IMG/VR virus record: IMGVR_UViG_3300003323_000322
Location: 1 to 32,327 of that record
DNA from: a virus
Strand: one strand, 5' to 3'
DNA: 32,327 nt
Part shown: one piece after another, positions 1-5,710 of the stretch
Layout: each line of letters opens with the position of its first letter
Numbering within the stretch: position 1 is the stretch's first letter
Notes under the pieces: model-generated
What the model saw: only the letters and a program-made list of their open reading frames with translations
What the model was told of the DNA's origin: nothing
Databases searched by the model: none
Program-made: the position numbers and the translations under genes

Positions 1-299
1 CGGAGTTCGTCCAGCCTCGCTCGGTGCCGTGGCATCGCATGTATTTCGGTATCTGTCGCGAGATCGGGAAGAACCAGGACCCGACTCGCGACGAGGCTAG
101 CATCGACAGTGAGCTACGGGTTCGGGCTGGCCACTTCGATGTGATCTGGGTAGACGGCCATGAATGCCGAGTGCCTAAACGAATCGCTTTCGCCCGGCTG
201 ACTGCGGACGAATGGGCTGAGCTGTGGCCGTCGCTCGACCTCGCGATTCGTGAGCACTTCGGCGAAGAGTATCTCGGCGAGCAGAGGATGGCGGGATGA
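1..299 (+). CDS. DUF1367-like phage protein, 5' end cut by window edge
   Basis: The reading frame is open to the left edge, so the true start lies outside the window; a GTG at 24 is only the first internal start. The visible part has the pattern R-S-x-P-W-H-R-M-Y-F near its N-terminus and later GHFDVIWVDG and PKRIAFARL, which match my memory of the DUF1367 family of lambdoid phages (aromatic/His block, then G-(F/Y)-D-x-x-V and P-K-S-I-A-F). The function of that family is not established; its members lie in nin-like regions beside recombination genes. Its stop overlaps the next start (ATGA at 296-299), so the two are probably co-translated. Confidence 0.6.
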   Translation, partial: EFVQPRSVPWHRMYFGICREIGKNQDPTRDEASIDSELRVRAGHFDVIWVDGHECRVPKRIAFARLTADEWAELWPSLDLAIREHFGEEYLGEQRMAG

Positions 300-658
300 T
301 CTTCGAAAGCCAGAAGCTGCGCGACGCGCCCAAGGGGAAGCCCTGCGTCCGCTGCGCCTCGCGGCCGCACACAACGGTTGGTGCGCACTACACAGGCATG
401 CGTCGTGGCTCCTATGGGGGCGGGCTGGGCCAGAAAGTCTGGGACTTCTGCATGGCTGACCTATGCGACATGTGTCACGAGTGGATGGATCGGCTATCCC
501 GCGACAAGTCCCGCGCCATCGAGCACAGCGAGGAGTTTCAGCACCTGATTCTTCTCACGCTCATGCGTCGGTTCGATGAGGGCGTGATCGTCGTGAAAGG
601 TCAGCGCGACCCACGCCCGGTCCGCATCCCGAAAATCTTCCGTAGGCCGCTCGCATGA
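296..658 (+). CDS. YbcO/DUF1364-like putative nuclease
   Basis: This 120-residue protein has C17-V-R-C20, then T-V-G-A-H31-Y-T-G, a glycine-rich G-x-G-x-K block and D-L-C57-D-M-C60-H61, followed by H-S-E-E-F-x-H-L-I-L-L-T-L. That order (Cys pair, A-H-x-x-G, C-x2-C-H, late His/Arg helix) is the pattern of the YbcO/DUF1364 family, small HNH/His-Me-finger-like nucleases of lambdoid nin regions thought to act on recombination intermediates. The assignment rests on motif recall, not an alignment. The start has AGAGGA about 8 bases upstream and overlaps the previous stop. The gene supports the idea that the left block corresponds to a nin region. Confidence 0.6.
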   Translation: MIFESQKLRDAPKGKPCVRCASRPHTTVGAHYTGMRRGSYGGGLGQKVWDFCMADLCDMCHEWMDRLSRDKSRAIEHSEEFQHLILLTLMRRFDEGVIVVKGQRDPRPVRIPKIFRRPLA

Positions 659-702
659 ATGCCTACATGTCCGAAGCTCTTGTTGCACCTACTGGAGAAT
701 AA
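655..702 (+). CDS. Possible 15-residue leader-like ORF
   Basis: An ATG at 655 overlaps the preceding stop as ATGA and is followed by 15 codons ending MSEALVAPTGE and a TAA at 700-702, three bases before the next gene. The Shine-Dalgarno of the next gene (GGAGA at 694-698) lies inside it. It may act only to keep ribosomes moving to the next start. No family is recognised, and chance is a serious alternative. Confidence 0.2.
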   Translation: MNAYMSEALVAPTGE

Positions 703-704
703 CG

Positions 705-1289
705 ATGCCAACCGGATACACAGCGCCAATTAAGGACGGAATCAGCTTCCGGGACTATGCGCTGAACTGCGCGCGTGCGTTCGGAGCGCTCGTCACCATG
801 CGCGACGAGCCAAGCGATGCTCCAATCCCCGAGAAGTTTGAGCCATCCAACTGGCACGCGGAACAGCTTCAGATTGCCTCGGATCGGCTCGCCCAACTCC
901 GCCTGATGAGTCCAGCCGAGTGTGAGGCGGCTGCTGTGGCGGACTACAACGCGGCGATGGAGGAACGCGCCAAGCGCATGCGTGAAAACGACGAGCTGCG
1001 AGCTAAATACGAAGCGATGCTCGCGCAGGTAGTCGCGTGGCAGGCCCCGACGCGCGACCACGTCGAGTACAAGGCTTTCATGGAGAAACAGCTTCGGGAG
1101 AGCATCGACTGGGACTGTCAGCTACTCGGAGACGTGCCAGAACAATCAACTGGCGCCCAGTGGCTTGAGCTTCAGATCAGCAAATCGGAGTGGGCGGTGA
1201 ACTACCACACGCAGCATGACGCGGACGAGCGCAAACGTGTCGATGGCCGCAACGCGTGGATCAAGGCCTTGCGCGACTCGCTCCCATGA
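705..1289 (+). CDS. Conserved phage protein, MPTGYTAPIKDGISF type, coiled coil
   Basis: A 194-residue soluble protein with a strong ribosome site (GGAGA seven bases before ATG). It opens with MPTGYTAPIKDGISFRDYA and then C-A-R-A-F-G-A-L-V-T-M-R-D, a sequence I recall as a frequently annotated hypothetical in proteobacterial phages and prophages. The middle (about residues 65-115) is charged and Ala/Glu/Arg-rich, predicted helical and possibly coiled coil; the C-terminal third is W- and D-rich. No signal peptide or membrane segment is seen. Function is unknown. It lies just upstream of csrA, and its stop is 69 bases before that gene's ATG. Confidence 0.8.
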   Translation: MPTGYTAPIKDGISFRDYALNCARAFGALVTMRDEPSDAPIPEKFEPSNWHAEQLQIASDRLAQLRLMSPAECEAAAVADYNAAMEERAKRMRENDELRAKYEAMLAQVVAWQAPTRDHVEYKAFMEKQLRESIDWDCQLLGDVPEQSTGAQWLELQISKSEWAVNYHTQHDADERKRVDGRNAWIKALRDSLP

Positions 1290-1293
1290 CCGC

Positions 1294-1322
1294 TTGTTAC
1301 TGGCCGCGGATGTACGAAAATA
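1294..1322 (+). promoter_or_regulatory. Possible sigma70-type promoter for csrA
   Basis: TTGTTA (1294-1299) and AAAATA (1317-1322) are separated by exactly 17 bases in the otherwise GC-rich gap between the 194-residue gene and csrA. The match to TTGACA/TATAAT is partial, so this is only a candidate; csrA could equally be read through from upstream. Confidence 0.3.
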
Positions 1323-1364
1323 GATTCTCGACCCTGACGAATAACTACAGCAAGAGGAATGCCC

Positions 1365-1562
1365 TTGTTAATACTCACTCGAAAAATTGGCGAGACGATC
1401 GACATCACGCTCGAGGACGGCCGCCGTATCGAGGTTGCTTTCTTGGGGGTCAAGGGGAATCAGAGCCGCGTAGGGATAACTGCGCCGAAGACGGTTGTCG
1501 TTGACAGGTCGGAGATCACCCAAAGAAAGAGCAATGAGCGGGACGGTAACGGCAATGTTTAA
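1365..1562 (+). CDS. csrA: CsrA/RsmA-family translational regulator
   Basis: The product reads [14 protein letters not shown], then [19 protein letters not shown] and [11 protein letters not shown], a clear CsrA match across the whole family. CsrA dimers bind GGA motifs in mRNA leaders and block or alter translation. The RNA-contacting residues of E. coli CsrA (L4, R6 and the Arg of V-H-R-E-E-I) are kept as L4, R6 and R48; the usual His before that Arg is Asp. The beta1-beta2 loop is about four residues longer than in E. coli. I chose the TTG at 1365 because it gives the canonical M-L-I-L-T-R start and sits six bases after AGAGGA; an ATG at 1359 abuts that site and would add two residues. Family assignment is firm; targets are unknown. 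Confidence 0.92.
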   Translation: MLILTRKIGETIDITLEDGRRIEVAFLGVKGNQSRVGITAPKTVVVDRSEITQRKSNERDGNGNV

Positions 1563-1722
1563 TAAGCCGCCCGAGCTCTGCGGCCACAGCTCCTACTCGC
1601 AATGCACGCCAGAGTGCGAAGAGAAGGCGCGCAAGTTCGATGAGTGGGTTACTGCGCGATTGCCATGGTGGCAGCGCACCTATCTGCGGCTCATTAGGAG
1701 ATGGCGGAAATGGCTGAGGTGA
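1534..1722 (+). CDS. Small basic protein of unknown function
   Basis: A 62-residue protein with an N-terminal Cys-bearing stretch ([20 protein letters not shown]) and a strongly basic, Trp-rich C-terminus ([18 protein letters not shown]), which could form an amphipathic, membrane- or nucleic-acid-binding helix. The start is uncertain: ATG 1534 overlaps the csrA end by 29 bases, and ATG 1555 overlaps it by 8; neither has a strong ribosome site. Three or four cysteines near the N-terminus could bind metal. No family recognised. Confidence 0.6.
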   Translation: MSGTVTAMFNKPPELCGHSSYSQCTPECEEKARKFDEWVTARLPWWQRTYLRLIRRWRKWLR

Positions 1723-1919
1723 ACAGCACCGAGGATGACCTCGTAGAGCTGGCCCTGCGTGCCGCAGATAAAGCACGGGTCGAGGGAAAGTCCTACAGCT
1801 ACTACTGGCACACCCAAGTTCTGGCCAACGAGGTTCGAGCGCTTCGGGACGAAATCGCGCGCTGCGAAGGCGGCTCGGCGGGAACGCTTATCGCAACTGA
1901 CGCCGGAGACCTCGCGTGA
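1710..1919 (+). CDS. Small acidic/helical phage protein
   Basis: About 69 residues ([20 protein letters not shown]...), helical and charged, with no membrane segment or known motif. AGGAG at 1696-1700 abuts an ATG at 1701 but is nine bases from ATG 1710, so the latter is the better start. It overlaps the previous gene's end by 13 bases and its own stop overlaps the next GTG start (GTGA at 1916-1919). Function unknown. Confidence 0.6.
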   Translation: MAEVNSTEDDLVELALRAADKARVEGKSYSYYWHTQVLANEVRALRDEIARCEGGSAGTLIATDAGDLA

Positions 1920-2248
1920 GTAACCAGTCCACTGACCTTGTGAGGCTTCTGCGCTTTCAGGTGCTCAACGAGCAGAACGGCGCCATCTCTGGCGAGCCAG
2001 ATGCGATTCGCCTTTGTGGCGCGGCTGCCGACGAGATCGAGCAGCTCAGGCAGGACCTCGCCATCCAGACGGTGAACGCCAAAACGGTGATCGACCTGCA
2101 GGCGGAGGTCGAGCGGCTGCGCGCAGACGTAGCCCGCCATCTTGCCATCTGCACCAGCTTGGCTACGGAAAACGAGCAGCTTCTCGCCCAGAAGATCGAC
2201 TCCAAGCTGCGCACTGCTGTCGATGTGCCACCGGAGGTTTCGAAGTGA
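1916..2248 (+). CDS. Coiled-coil phage protein of unknown function
   Basis: A 110-residue protein starting at GTG inside a GTGA overlap. The region IRLCGAAADEIEQLRQDL followed by VIDLQAEVERLRADVARHL and ATENEQLL is a long heptad-type coiled coil (about residues 35-95). The pattern D-A-I-x-L-C-x-A-A-D-E-I-E-x-L-R is common in small phage early proteins of unknown role. Its last codons contain GGAGG (2233-2237), which serves as the ribosome site for the next gene. Confidence 0.7.
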   Translation: MSNQSTDLVRLLRFQVLNEQNGAISGEPDAIRLCGAAADEIEQLRQDLAIQTVNAKTVIDLQAEVERLRADVARHLAICTSLATENEQLLAQKIDSKLRTAVDVPPEVSK

Positions 2249-2463
2249 ACTTCTTCCGCGACCTTACCTTGATCGAATGGATGATCGTCGGGGCGATCAT
2301 CGGCATTCTCGCGATCCTAGTCATAGGTGCGCCCGCTAGGAAGGCCGAGAAAGACGCCTTCATGTCTGACTGCGCGCGAGACCACAAGCCGTACGAATGC
2401 CAGGCGCTCTGGAAACAGATGCATCCGGACCCTGTTGTGGTCTACGCCCCATTTAATCGCTGA
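2245..2463 (+). CDS. Single-pass membrane protein
   Basis: GTG at 2245 overlaps the previous stop (GTGA) with GGAGG seven bases upstream. The 72-residue product has a short N-terminal amphipathic part (NFFRDLTLIEW), one strong membrane segment (MIVGAIIGILAILVIGA, about residues 13-29) and a polar tail with two cysteines (SDCARDHKPYECQALWKQM) resembling small C-x8-C secreted or periplasmic domains. A longer frame that starts at 2014 is only upstream read-through of the same frame. Function unknown. Confidence 0.65.
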   Translation: MNFFRDLTLIEWMIVGAIIGILAILVIGAPARKAEKDAFMSDCARDHKPYECQALWKQMHPDPVVVYAPFNR

Positions 2464-2490
2464 CCCAAGGAAATAATCGCTGACCCAAGG
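2454..2490 (+). repeat. Tandem 17-bp direct repeat, period 20
   Basis: TAATCGCTGACCCAAGG occurs at 2454-2470 and again at 2474-2490, separated by AAA. The first copy spans the stop codon of the upstream gene (TGA 2461-2463). The second ends in AAGG immediately before a GTG and 12 bases before an ATG, so it may be a duplicated ribosome site or operator. Confidence 0.75.
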
Positions 2491-2502
2491 TGAGCGCGTC
2501 GC

Positions 2503-2706
2503 ATGGCCGCATTCTACGAACCAGAAACCGACTGTCCGCTTCATCCGTGGTACGTCACGAATACTCGACCAACGGGGTGCCCAAATCTATGCCGTTACCC
2601 AATCTCCGGCGGCGCGCCTGCCGAAACTCGACAGAGACCCAAGGTGCGCCGACCTTGGGCGCGAGAAAGTACCTGCCGCCCACCGCGCCGGCTAGAGATG
2701 AAGTGA
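2503..2706 (+). CDS. Small Cys/Trp-containing protein, possibly frameshifted
   Basis: The first half (MAAFYEPETDCPLHPWYVTN, then TRPTGCPNLCRY) looks like genuine protein, with three cysteines. The C-terminal third in this frame is Arg/Pro-rich and looks like out-of-frame translation. The overlapping frame, open from GTG 2490 to TGA 2729, has the more natural ending (GAPTLGARKYLPPT...VSEPAESK) and makes a GTGA overlap with the next gene. Either two genes overlap or a single gene shifts frame near 2585-2640. The ribosome site for 2503 is weak (AAGG 12 bases away). Confidence 0.45.
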   Translation: MAAFYEPETDCPLHPWYVTNTRPTGCPNLCRYPISGGAPAETRQRPKVRRPWARESTCRPPRRLEMK

Positions 2707-2725
2707 GCGAGCCAGCGGAGTCAAA

Positions 2726-2905
2726 GTGAGAGCATTCATCATCACATCATTCTGCCTATCGGTCTTTGGACTGCTAATCCGGCTAGGCAACCTTTCATGG
2801 AGCGATTACCCGCGAGAGGTTCGCAATTCACGAGGTGAAGACGCTCTCTACGTGCTCCTCTCGATAGCTTGGTGCTCATGGGGCGCTTGGCTGCTTTGGT
2901 CATAG
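2726..2905 (+). CDS. Small two-segment membrane protein
   Basis: GTG 2726 with GGAG five bases upstream encodes 59 residues: an N-terminal hydrophobic segment (AFIITSFCLSVFGLLIRL), a polar middle (SWSDYPREVRNSRGED) and a second hydrophobic, Trp-rich segment (LYVLLSIAWCSWGAWLLW) running to the stop. Two membrane passes with a short loop are likely. Size and topology resemble small holins or superinfection-exclusion proteins, but nothing identifies either role. Confidence 0.6.
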   Translation: MRAFIITSFCLSVFGLLIRLGNLSWSDYPREVRNSRGEDALYVLLSIAWCSWGAWLLWS

Positions 2906-2918
2906 AGGGGAATCTCAC

Positions 2919-3050
2919 ATGAACGAACGTAACGACGATCTCGCCGACTGGCTGGCCTGTCAGCCCCTGGACCTCGGGCAGTACGACGTGTGGCAGCTCG
3001 AGGCGAACGAACCAGCGGCCGTCTCCGGTGGGTCTGAGGAAGCAAAGTGA
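2919..3050 (+). CDS. 43-residue acidic protein
   Basis: ATG 2919 follows a purine-rich AGAGGGGAA with good spacing and encodes an acidic peptide beginning MNERNDDLADWLACQPLDL and ending SGGSEEAK. Its stop overlaps the next GTG (GTGA at 3047-3050). No family recognised. The clean spacing on both sides supports a real gene. Confidence 0.55.
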   Translation: MNERNDDLADWLACQPLDLGQYDVWQLEANEPAAVSGGSEEAK

Positions 3051-3247
3051 AAGCTGTAGTCCAAGTGCAAATGTTCACCCTGCCGAACTTCATGCGCATT
3101 GAAGGGATGGCGGATGCGGGGCTCGATGTCGGCTCGCTCTTCCCGACAGATGCCGACGCTGTCGAGTTCTGGGAGAGCTGCCTTCCGAAATGGCTTGAGC
3201 ACGTTGCGAAGCGCCGAGCCGCTCTCAATGGAGATCAAAAGCCGTGA
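3047..3247 (+). CDS. Small phage protein of unknown function
   Basis: A 66-residue product from GTG 3047, with GAGGA six bases upstream inside the preceding gene. Sequence features: KAVVQVQMFTLPNFMRIEGM (probable beta-hairpin) and a helical second half (DADAVEFWESCLPKWLEHVA). No metal or membrane motif. It belongs to the translationally coupled chain 2726-3940. Confidence 0.6.
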   Translation: MKAVVQVQMFTLPNFMRIEGMADAGLDVGSLFPTDADAVEFWESCLPKWLEHVAKRRAALNGDQKP

Positions 3248-3471
3248 GCCTGCAGTACGAATTCATCTGCACGATCCACGATTTCAAGTTCGGCTTCGAC
3301 ACGCCGCCCGAGCGATATCCGCCGGCCGGCCTGCGATGCCCTGCATGCGCTCGCGACCTCATCGATAGGCAGGCAGAGGTCATCGACCAACTGACCAGAC
3401 ATCGCAGCATGCTTCTGGATGCCATCGACCTGAAGCGACTGACAGTCAGCGCAACTTCGGAGGCGAAGTGA
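3244..3471 (+). CDS. Small protein with CPAC motif
   Basis: GTG 3244 overlaps the previous stop; GGAGA lies nine bases upstream. The 75-residue product has C-T-I-H-D-F near its N-terminus, then L-R-C-P-A-C-A-R-D-L, suggesting a single metal site made by C9, H12 and the CPAC pair, followed by a helical tail (AEVIDQLTRHRSMLLDAIDL). It could be a compact zinc-binding protein. Function unknown. Confidence 0.6.
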   Translation: MSLQYEFICTIHDFKFGFDTPPERYPPAGLRCPACARDLIDRQAEVIDQLTRHRSMLLDAIDLKRLTVSATSEAK

Positions 3472-3740
3472 TCTACCGTGCCAAGCTGAAACAGCGTCGA
3501 CGTATCCAGCGCGAGATCCCACGTGAGCGGCAAGGTTGGTGGGCAGACGTTTGCCCTGGCAAGACGCTCATCCTGCGAGACGCGACGGCAGCCGACCTCG
3601 CACGATGCATTCTGAACGAGGGCGCGAGCCGCGATCCTGCGGACTATCTCTGCGAAACCTTTGAGGGCGGTTGTCTGGTGTCGCGGATCGCTGTTGCCAG
3701 ACTTACTCCAACCGTGACGCTGCCTCAGGATTCGAAATGA
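3468..3740 (+). CDS. Small phage protein of unknown function
   Basis: A 90-residue protein from GTG 3468 (GGAGG four bases upstream, within the previous gene). The N-terminus is very basic (IYRAKLKQRRRIQREIPRER); then come a mixed alpha/beta part and three cysteines spread out (VCPGK, ARCILN, GGCLVS). There is no recognisable domain. The stop overlaps the next ATG (ATGA at 3737-3740). Confidence 0.6.
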   Translation: MIYRAKLKQRRRIQREIPRERQGWWADVCPGKTLILRDATAADLARCILNEGASRDPADYLCETFEGGCLVSRIAVARLTPTVTLPQDSK

Positions 3741-3940
3741 GTACCACAAGCGACGCCGTTTCACGCGGATGGAATACCCGCCGGAAGAAGTACGGGTCTG
3801 CTGGTCGCGCCCAGGTAAGCAGGCCGAGCGACAAAATCACTGATGCCCAGTACTTCGAGAAGCTGAAGGCACTGTGCACAATTGAGCCGAACGGCTGCTG
3901 GATGTATCAGGGCTTTCGGTTCAAGCCACCTCGTCACTAA
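3737..3940 (+). CDS. Truncated HNH-endonuclease-like protein
   Basis: Sixty-seven residues from ATG 3737 (AGGA six bases upstream). The C-terminal part reads FEKLKALCTIEPNGCWMYQGFRF and then stops after PPRH. Phage HNH homing endonucleases commonly begin with L-x-x-x-x-x-x-x-G-C-W-x-(W/Y)-x-G before the His-Asn-His core; here the frame ends just after that lead-in and no HNH core follows in any forward frame I could find. I infer a remnant, or a domain kept for another use. The N-terminus (SRGWNTRRKKYGSAGR) is basic. Confidence 0.5.
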   Translation: MSTTSDAVSRGWNTRRKKYGSAGRAQVSRPSDKITDAQYFEKLKALCTIEPNGCWMYQGFRFKPPRH

Positions 3941-4029
3941 TGCGCGAGAGACTGCGCCGGGCTCGCGAGCGAAAGAAAGCGAGGCTAGCAGCCTCGTCTC
4001 AATCCCCCACGGGAGATGAACGTGGTTGA
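3940..4029 (+). CDS. Possible 29-residue basic peptide
   Basis: ATG 3940 shares one base with the previous TAA and encodes 29 residues, Arg/Lys-rich at the N-terminus (MRERLRRARERKKARLAAS). It could be a nucleic-acid-binding peptide or a leftover of the truncated endonuclease gene. Length and composition make chance a real possibility. Confidence 0.25.
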   Translation: MRERLRRARERKKARLAASSQSPTGDERG

Positions 4030-4216
4030 GGACAACTGGCCGCCGCGCTTCACTATGACCGCCGAGGGCGCGGCCCGAATGATCCTGTTGAATTACGAGG
4101 CCGAACGAAACGAGGCGAAAACCGTGCTTGCTATCACCTGCCTCGTCAACGAGGCATACCAGCAGGGCCTGAGAGCTGCTCAACCACAGAGACCGGACGA
4201 TGGCCCGCACGGCTGA
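4016..4216 (+). CDS. Small helical phage protein
   Basis: Up to 66 residues. GGGAG directly abuts ATG 4016 but is six bases from a GTG at 4022, which may be the true start. The sequence is mostly helix (TAEGAARMILLNYEAERNEA then KTVLAITCLVNEAYQQGL) with a Pro/Asp-rich end. No motif identified. It overlaps the next gene by 17 bases. Confidence 0.55.
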   Translation: MNVVEDNWPPRFTMTAEGAARMILLNYEAERNEAKTVLAITCLVNEAYQQGLRAAQPQRPDDGPHG

Positions 4217-4403
4217 GATGTTCGTCAAGCCACGCCGCCCGCGCCGCGTGCTGATGCACTGGACCGATGCAGGCCAAGGCATGACGCACTTCGTCTGCCG
4301 CTGTGGATATTCGGCTTGGCTGGCCGCGACTGACCGGGAAATGAAGCGCGGCGTACCATGCCCGAAGTGCAATCAAGATCAACCAAGAGAAAAGCATGAA
4401 TAG
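4200..4403 (+). CDS. Zinc-ribbon mini-protein
   Basis: A 67-residue basic protein with F-V-C-R-C-G-Y-S-A-W and then V-P-C-P-K-C-N near the end: two Cys pairs about 17 residues apart, the geometry of a zinc ribbon. The N-terminal half (KPRRPRRVLMHW) is basic. It may bind nucleic acid or a protein partner. First of a run of cysteine-rich genes reaching 6411. Function unknown. Confidence 0.65.
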   Translation: MARTAEMFVKPRRPRRVLMHWTDAGQGMTHFVCRCGYSAWLAATDREMKRGVPCPKCNQDQPREKHE

Positions 4404-4659
4404 AGTGACGGGGGACGAAGTGAAGGCCGCGATGATCGCCGGAAATATCACGCAGGTAGATCATCACGACTGCGGTATATGCGGTTACATGACGAGGTAC
4501 TGGCGCCAAGGCGAACAACTCTACTTCGATCGTGGATGCGATTGCCAATGGGGCGGCTCGGAACCAAGATCGTGGGACGATGCTGCAAACTGGATCAACA
4601 TGCAGAGCAAGCCGGAGTCGAACGAGAAGCTGCGGAAGGCTTTCGGGCTCACGTCCTAA
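4396..4659 (+). CDS. Cys-rich phage protein (DCGICG...GCDC type)
   Basis: An 87-residue protein with AAGAGA upstream. It carries H-H-D-C-G-I-C-G-Y-M-T-R-Y and then Y-F-D-R-G-C-D-C-x-W, a likely four-Cys metal site, followed by EPRSWDDAANWINMQ, a block I recall in conserved phage proteins of unknown role. It overlaps the previous gene by 8 bases. No membrane segment. Confidence 0.7.
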   Translation: MNRVTGDEVKAAMIAGNITQVDHHDCGICGYMTRYWRQGEQLYFDRGCDCQWGGSEPRSWDDAANWINMQSKPESNEKLRKAFGLTS

Positions 4660-4673
4660 CTCAGATTGACCTC

Positions 4674-4934
4674 ATGACTATCTGTCCACACACGCGTCAT
4701 CAGTGCCACTGCCAGCCAGATGAAGGCGTGTTCTGTCCGTACGGAATCGACGTCCACGACCCTGCCGGCATGGTTTCGTATCTGCGAGAGCGTGCCCGGG
4801 CCAACCGCGAACTTGCGTCGGTACCGGTGGACAAATGGCCGCGATTCCCAGATGTGGCGAGACATGTGGCGCTACGACTGGATCAGGCGGCAGACATGCT
4901 TGAGCGCCTTGCGGGCGAACCGGAGAAACGTTGA
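4674..4934 (+). CDS. Small Cys/His-rich protein
   Basis: ATG 4674 gives 86 residues starting MTICPHTRHQCHCQPDEGVF with C-x-H-x5-C-x-C and a further Cys, a plausible metal site, then a helical second half (VARHVALRLDQAADMLERLA). The same frame is open to 4479, but that upstream part is antisense-like shadow of the neighbouring gene. The ribosome site is weak. Its TGA shares a base with the next ATG (TGATG). Confidence 0.6.
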   Translation: MTICPHTRHQCHCQPDEGVFCPYGIDVHDPAGMVSYLRERARANRELASVPVDKWPRFPDVARHVALRLDQAADMLERLAGEPEKR

Positions 4935-5710
4935 TGACAAACGAGCAGAGCTGTCGGGGCGCATTGGAGCGAATCCTCGCGTTCGTGACGGACGATGAAC
5001 GCATGACTCATTGGGATAGCTGGCGCGCGTACATCGCGAACGGCGGAAAAGCGTCTCTGCCGCGTGACGGATTCGAGTCATTACTTGACTGGATCGCTGA
5101 AGAAGCACGCGAGGCGTTAGGCACTGACGAACCGAGAGCGAATCCAGGAGACGATATCTTGGACGAGCTTGAGGCGCGCGGTGACAACCTATCCAGGCGT
5201 GCGGCTCGATATATCCGGTGCAAGCTCGCGATGCTCGGAGAGCATCCCGACCGACAGGCAGAACCGAGAGCGTCTCAGCCTGGTTTTTGGGTCTGCGCGG
5301 GATGCAAGGGCGACAACTTCCCTACCGACTCAACGTGCGCCCACTGCGGTGGGAGCCGGCAGGCCGCGCCTCGCTCGTATCCCGCAATCCACTCTCTAGG
5401 CGGGTGGCGCTGTAGCTGCGAGCAATGGAACGACTTCTCCAACGACGTCTGCAAGACGTGCGGGCGACCACGTGTGAACCGGCCGTTCGAGCAGACCTTG
5501 CCCGCGCCAGGCAAAGCGGCTTCGGTGGAAGGTTATGCCGCGATCGAAATGCCGGACGGCTTCAAGGCCGAAGCGAGGGCGGCGACTCAAATCGAAGCTG
5601 GGACGCTGCTCCTCGAACAGCTCAAAACACACTATGGACGTGAGTTCCGACTGACCGATAGTGACGGCACAGTGATTTGCACCACTGAGAACCGGGGAGC
5701 AAAGCCGTGA
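4934..5710 (+). CDS. Protein with two RanBP2-type zinc fingers
   Basis: The longest early gene besides integrase (258 residues). ATG 4934 has GGAGA seven bases upstream. Residues 1-65 are helical (ERILAFVTDDERMTHWDSW, then GFESLLDWIAEEAREAL). Residues 119-138 fit W-x-C-x2-C-x3-N-x6-C-x2-C exactly (W119, C121, C124, N128, C135, C138), the RanBP2-type finger; a second copy at 158-176 has W158, C160, C162, N166, C173, C176 with one residue less in the first Cys pair. The C-terminal 70 residues form a mixed alpha/beta tail. In eukaryotes such fingers bind single-stranded RNA or ubiquitin; the phage role is unknown. The finger assignment comes from the visible pattern. Confidence 0.8.
   Translation: MTNEQSCRGALERILAFVTDDERMTHWDSWRAYIANGGKASLPRDGFESLLDWIAEEAREALGTDEPRANPGDDILDELEARGDNLSRRAARYIRCKLAMLGEHPDRQAEPRASQPGFWVCAGCKGDNFPTDSTCAHCGGSRQAAPRSYPAIHSLGGWRCSCEQWNDFSNDVCKTCGRPRVNRPFEQTLPAPGKAASVEGYAAIEMPDGFKAEARAATQIEAGTLLLEQLKTHYGREFRLTDSDGTVICTTENRGAKP

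Noticed and set aside
1256-1504. 82-residue forward frame overlapping csrA
   Set aside because: It is a shadow of csrA: the overlapping frame matches a known family residue by residue, this one is Arg/Gly-rich without motif.
4479-4673. Upstream extension of the 4674 gene frame
   Set aside because: It overlaps the Cys-rich 4396-4659 gene in another frame and has no motif; the part after ATG 4674 is the plausible protein.
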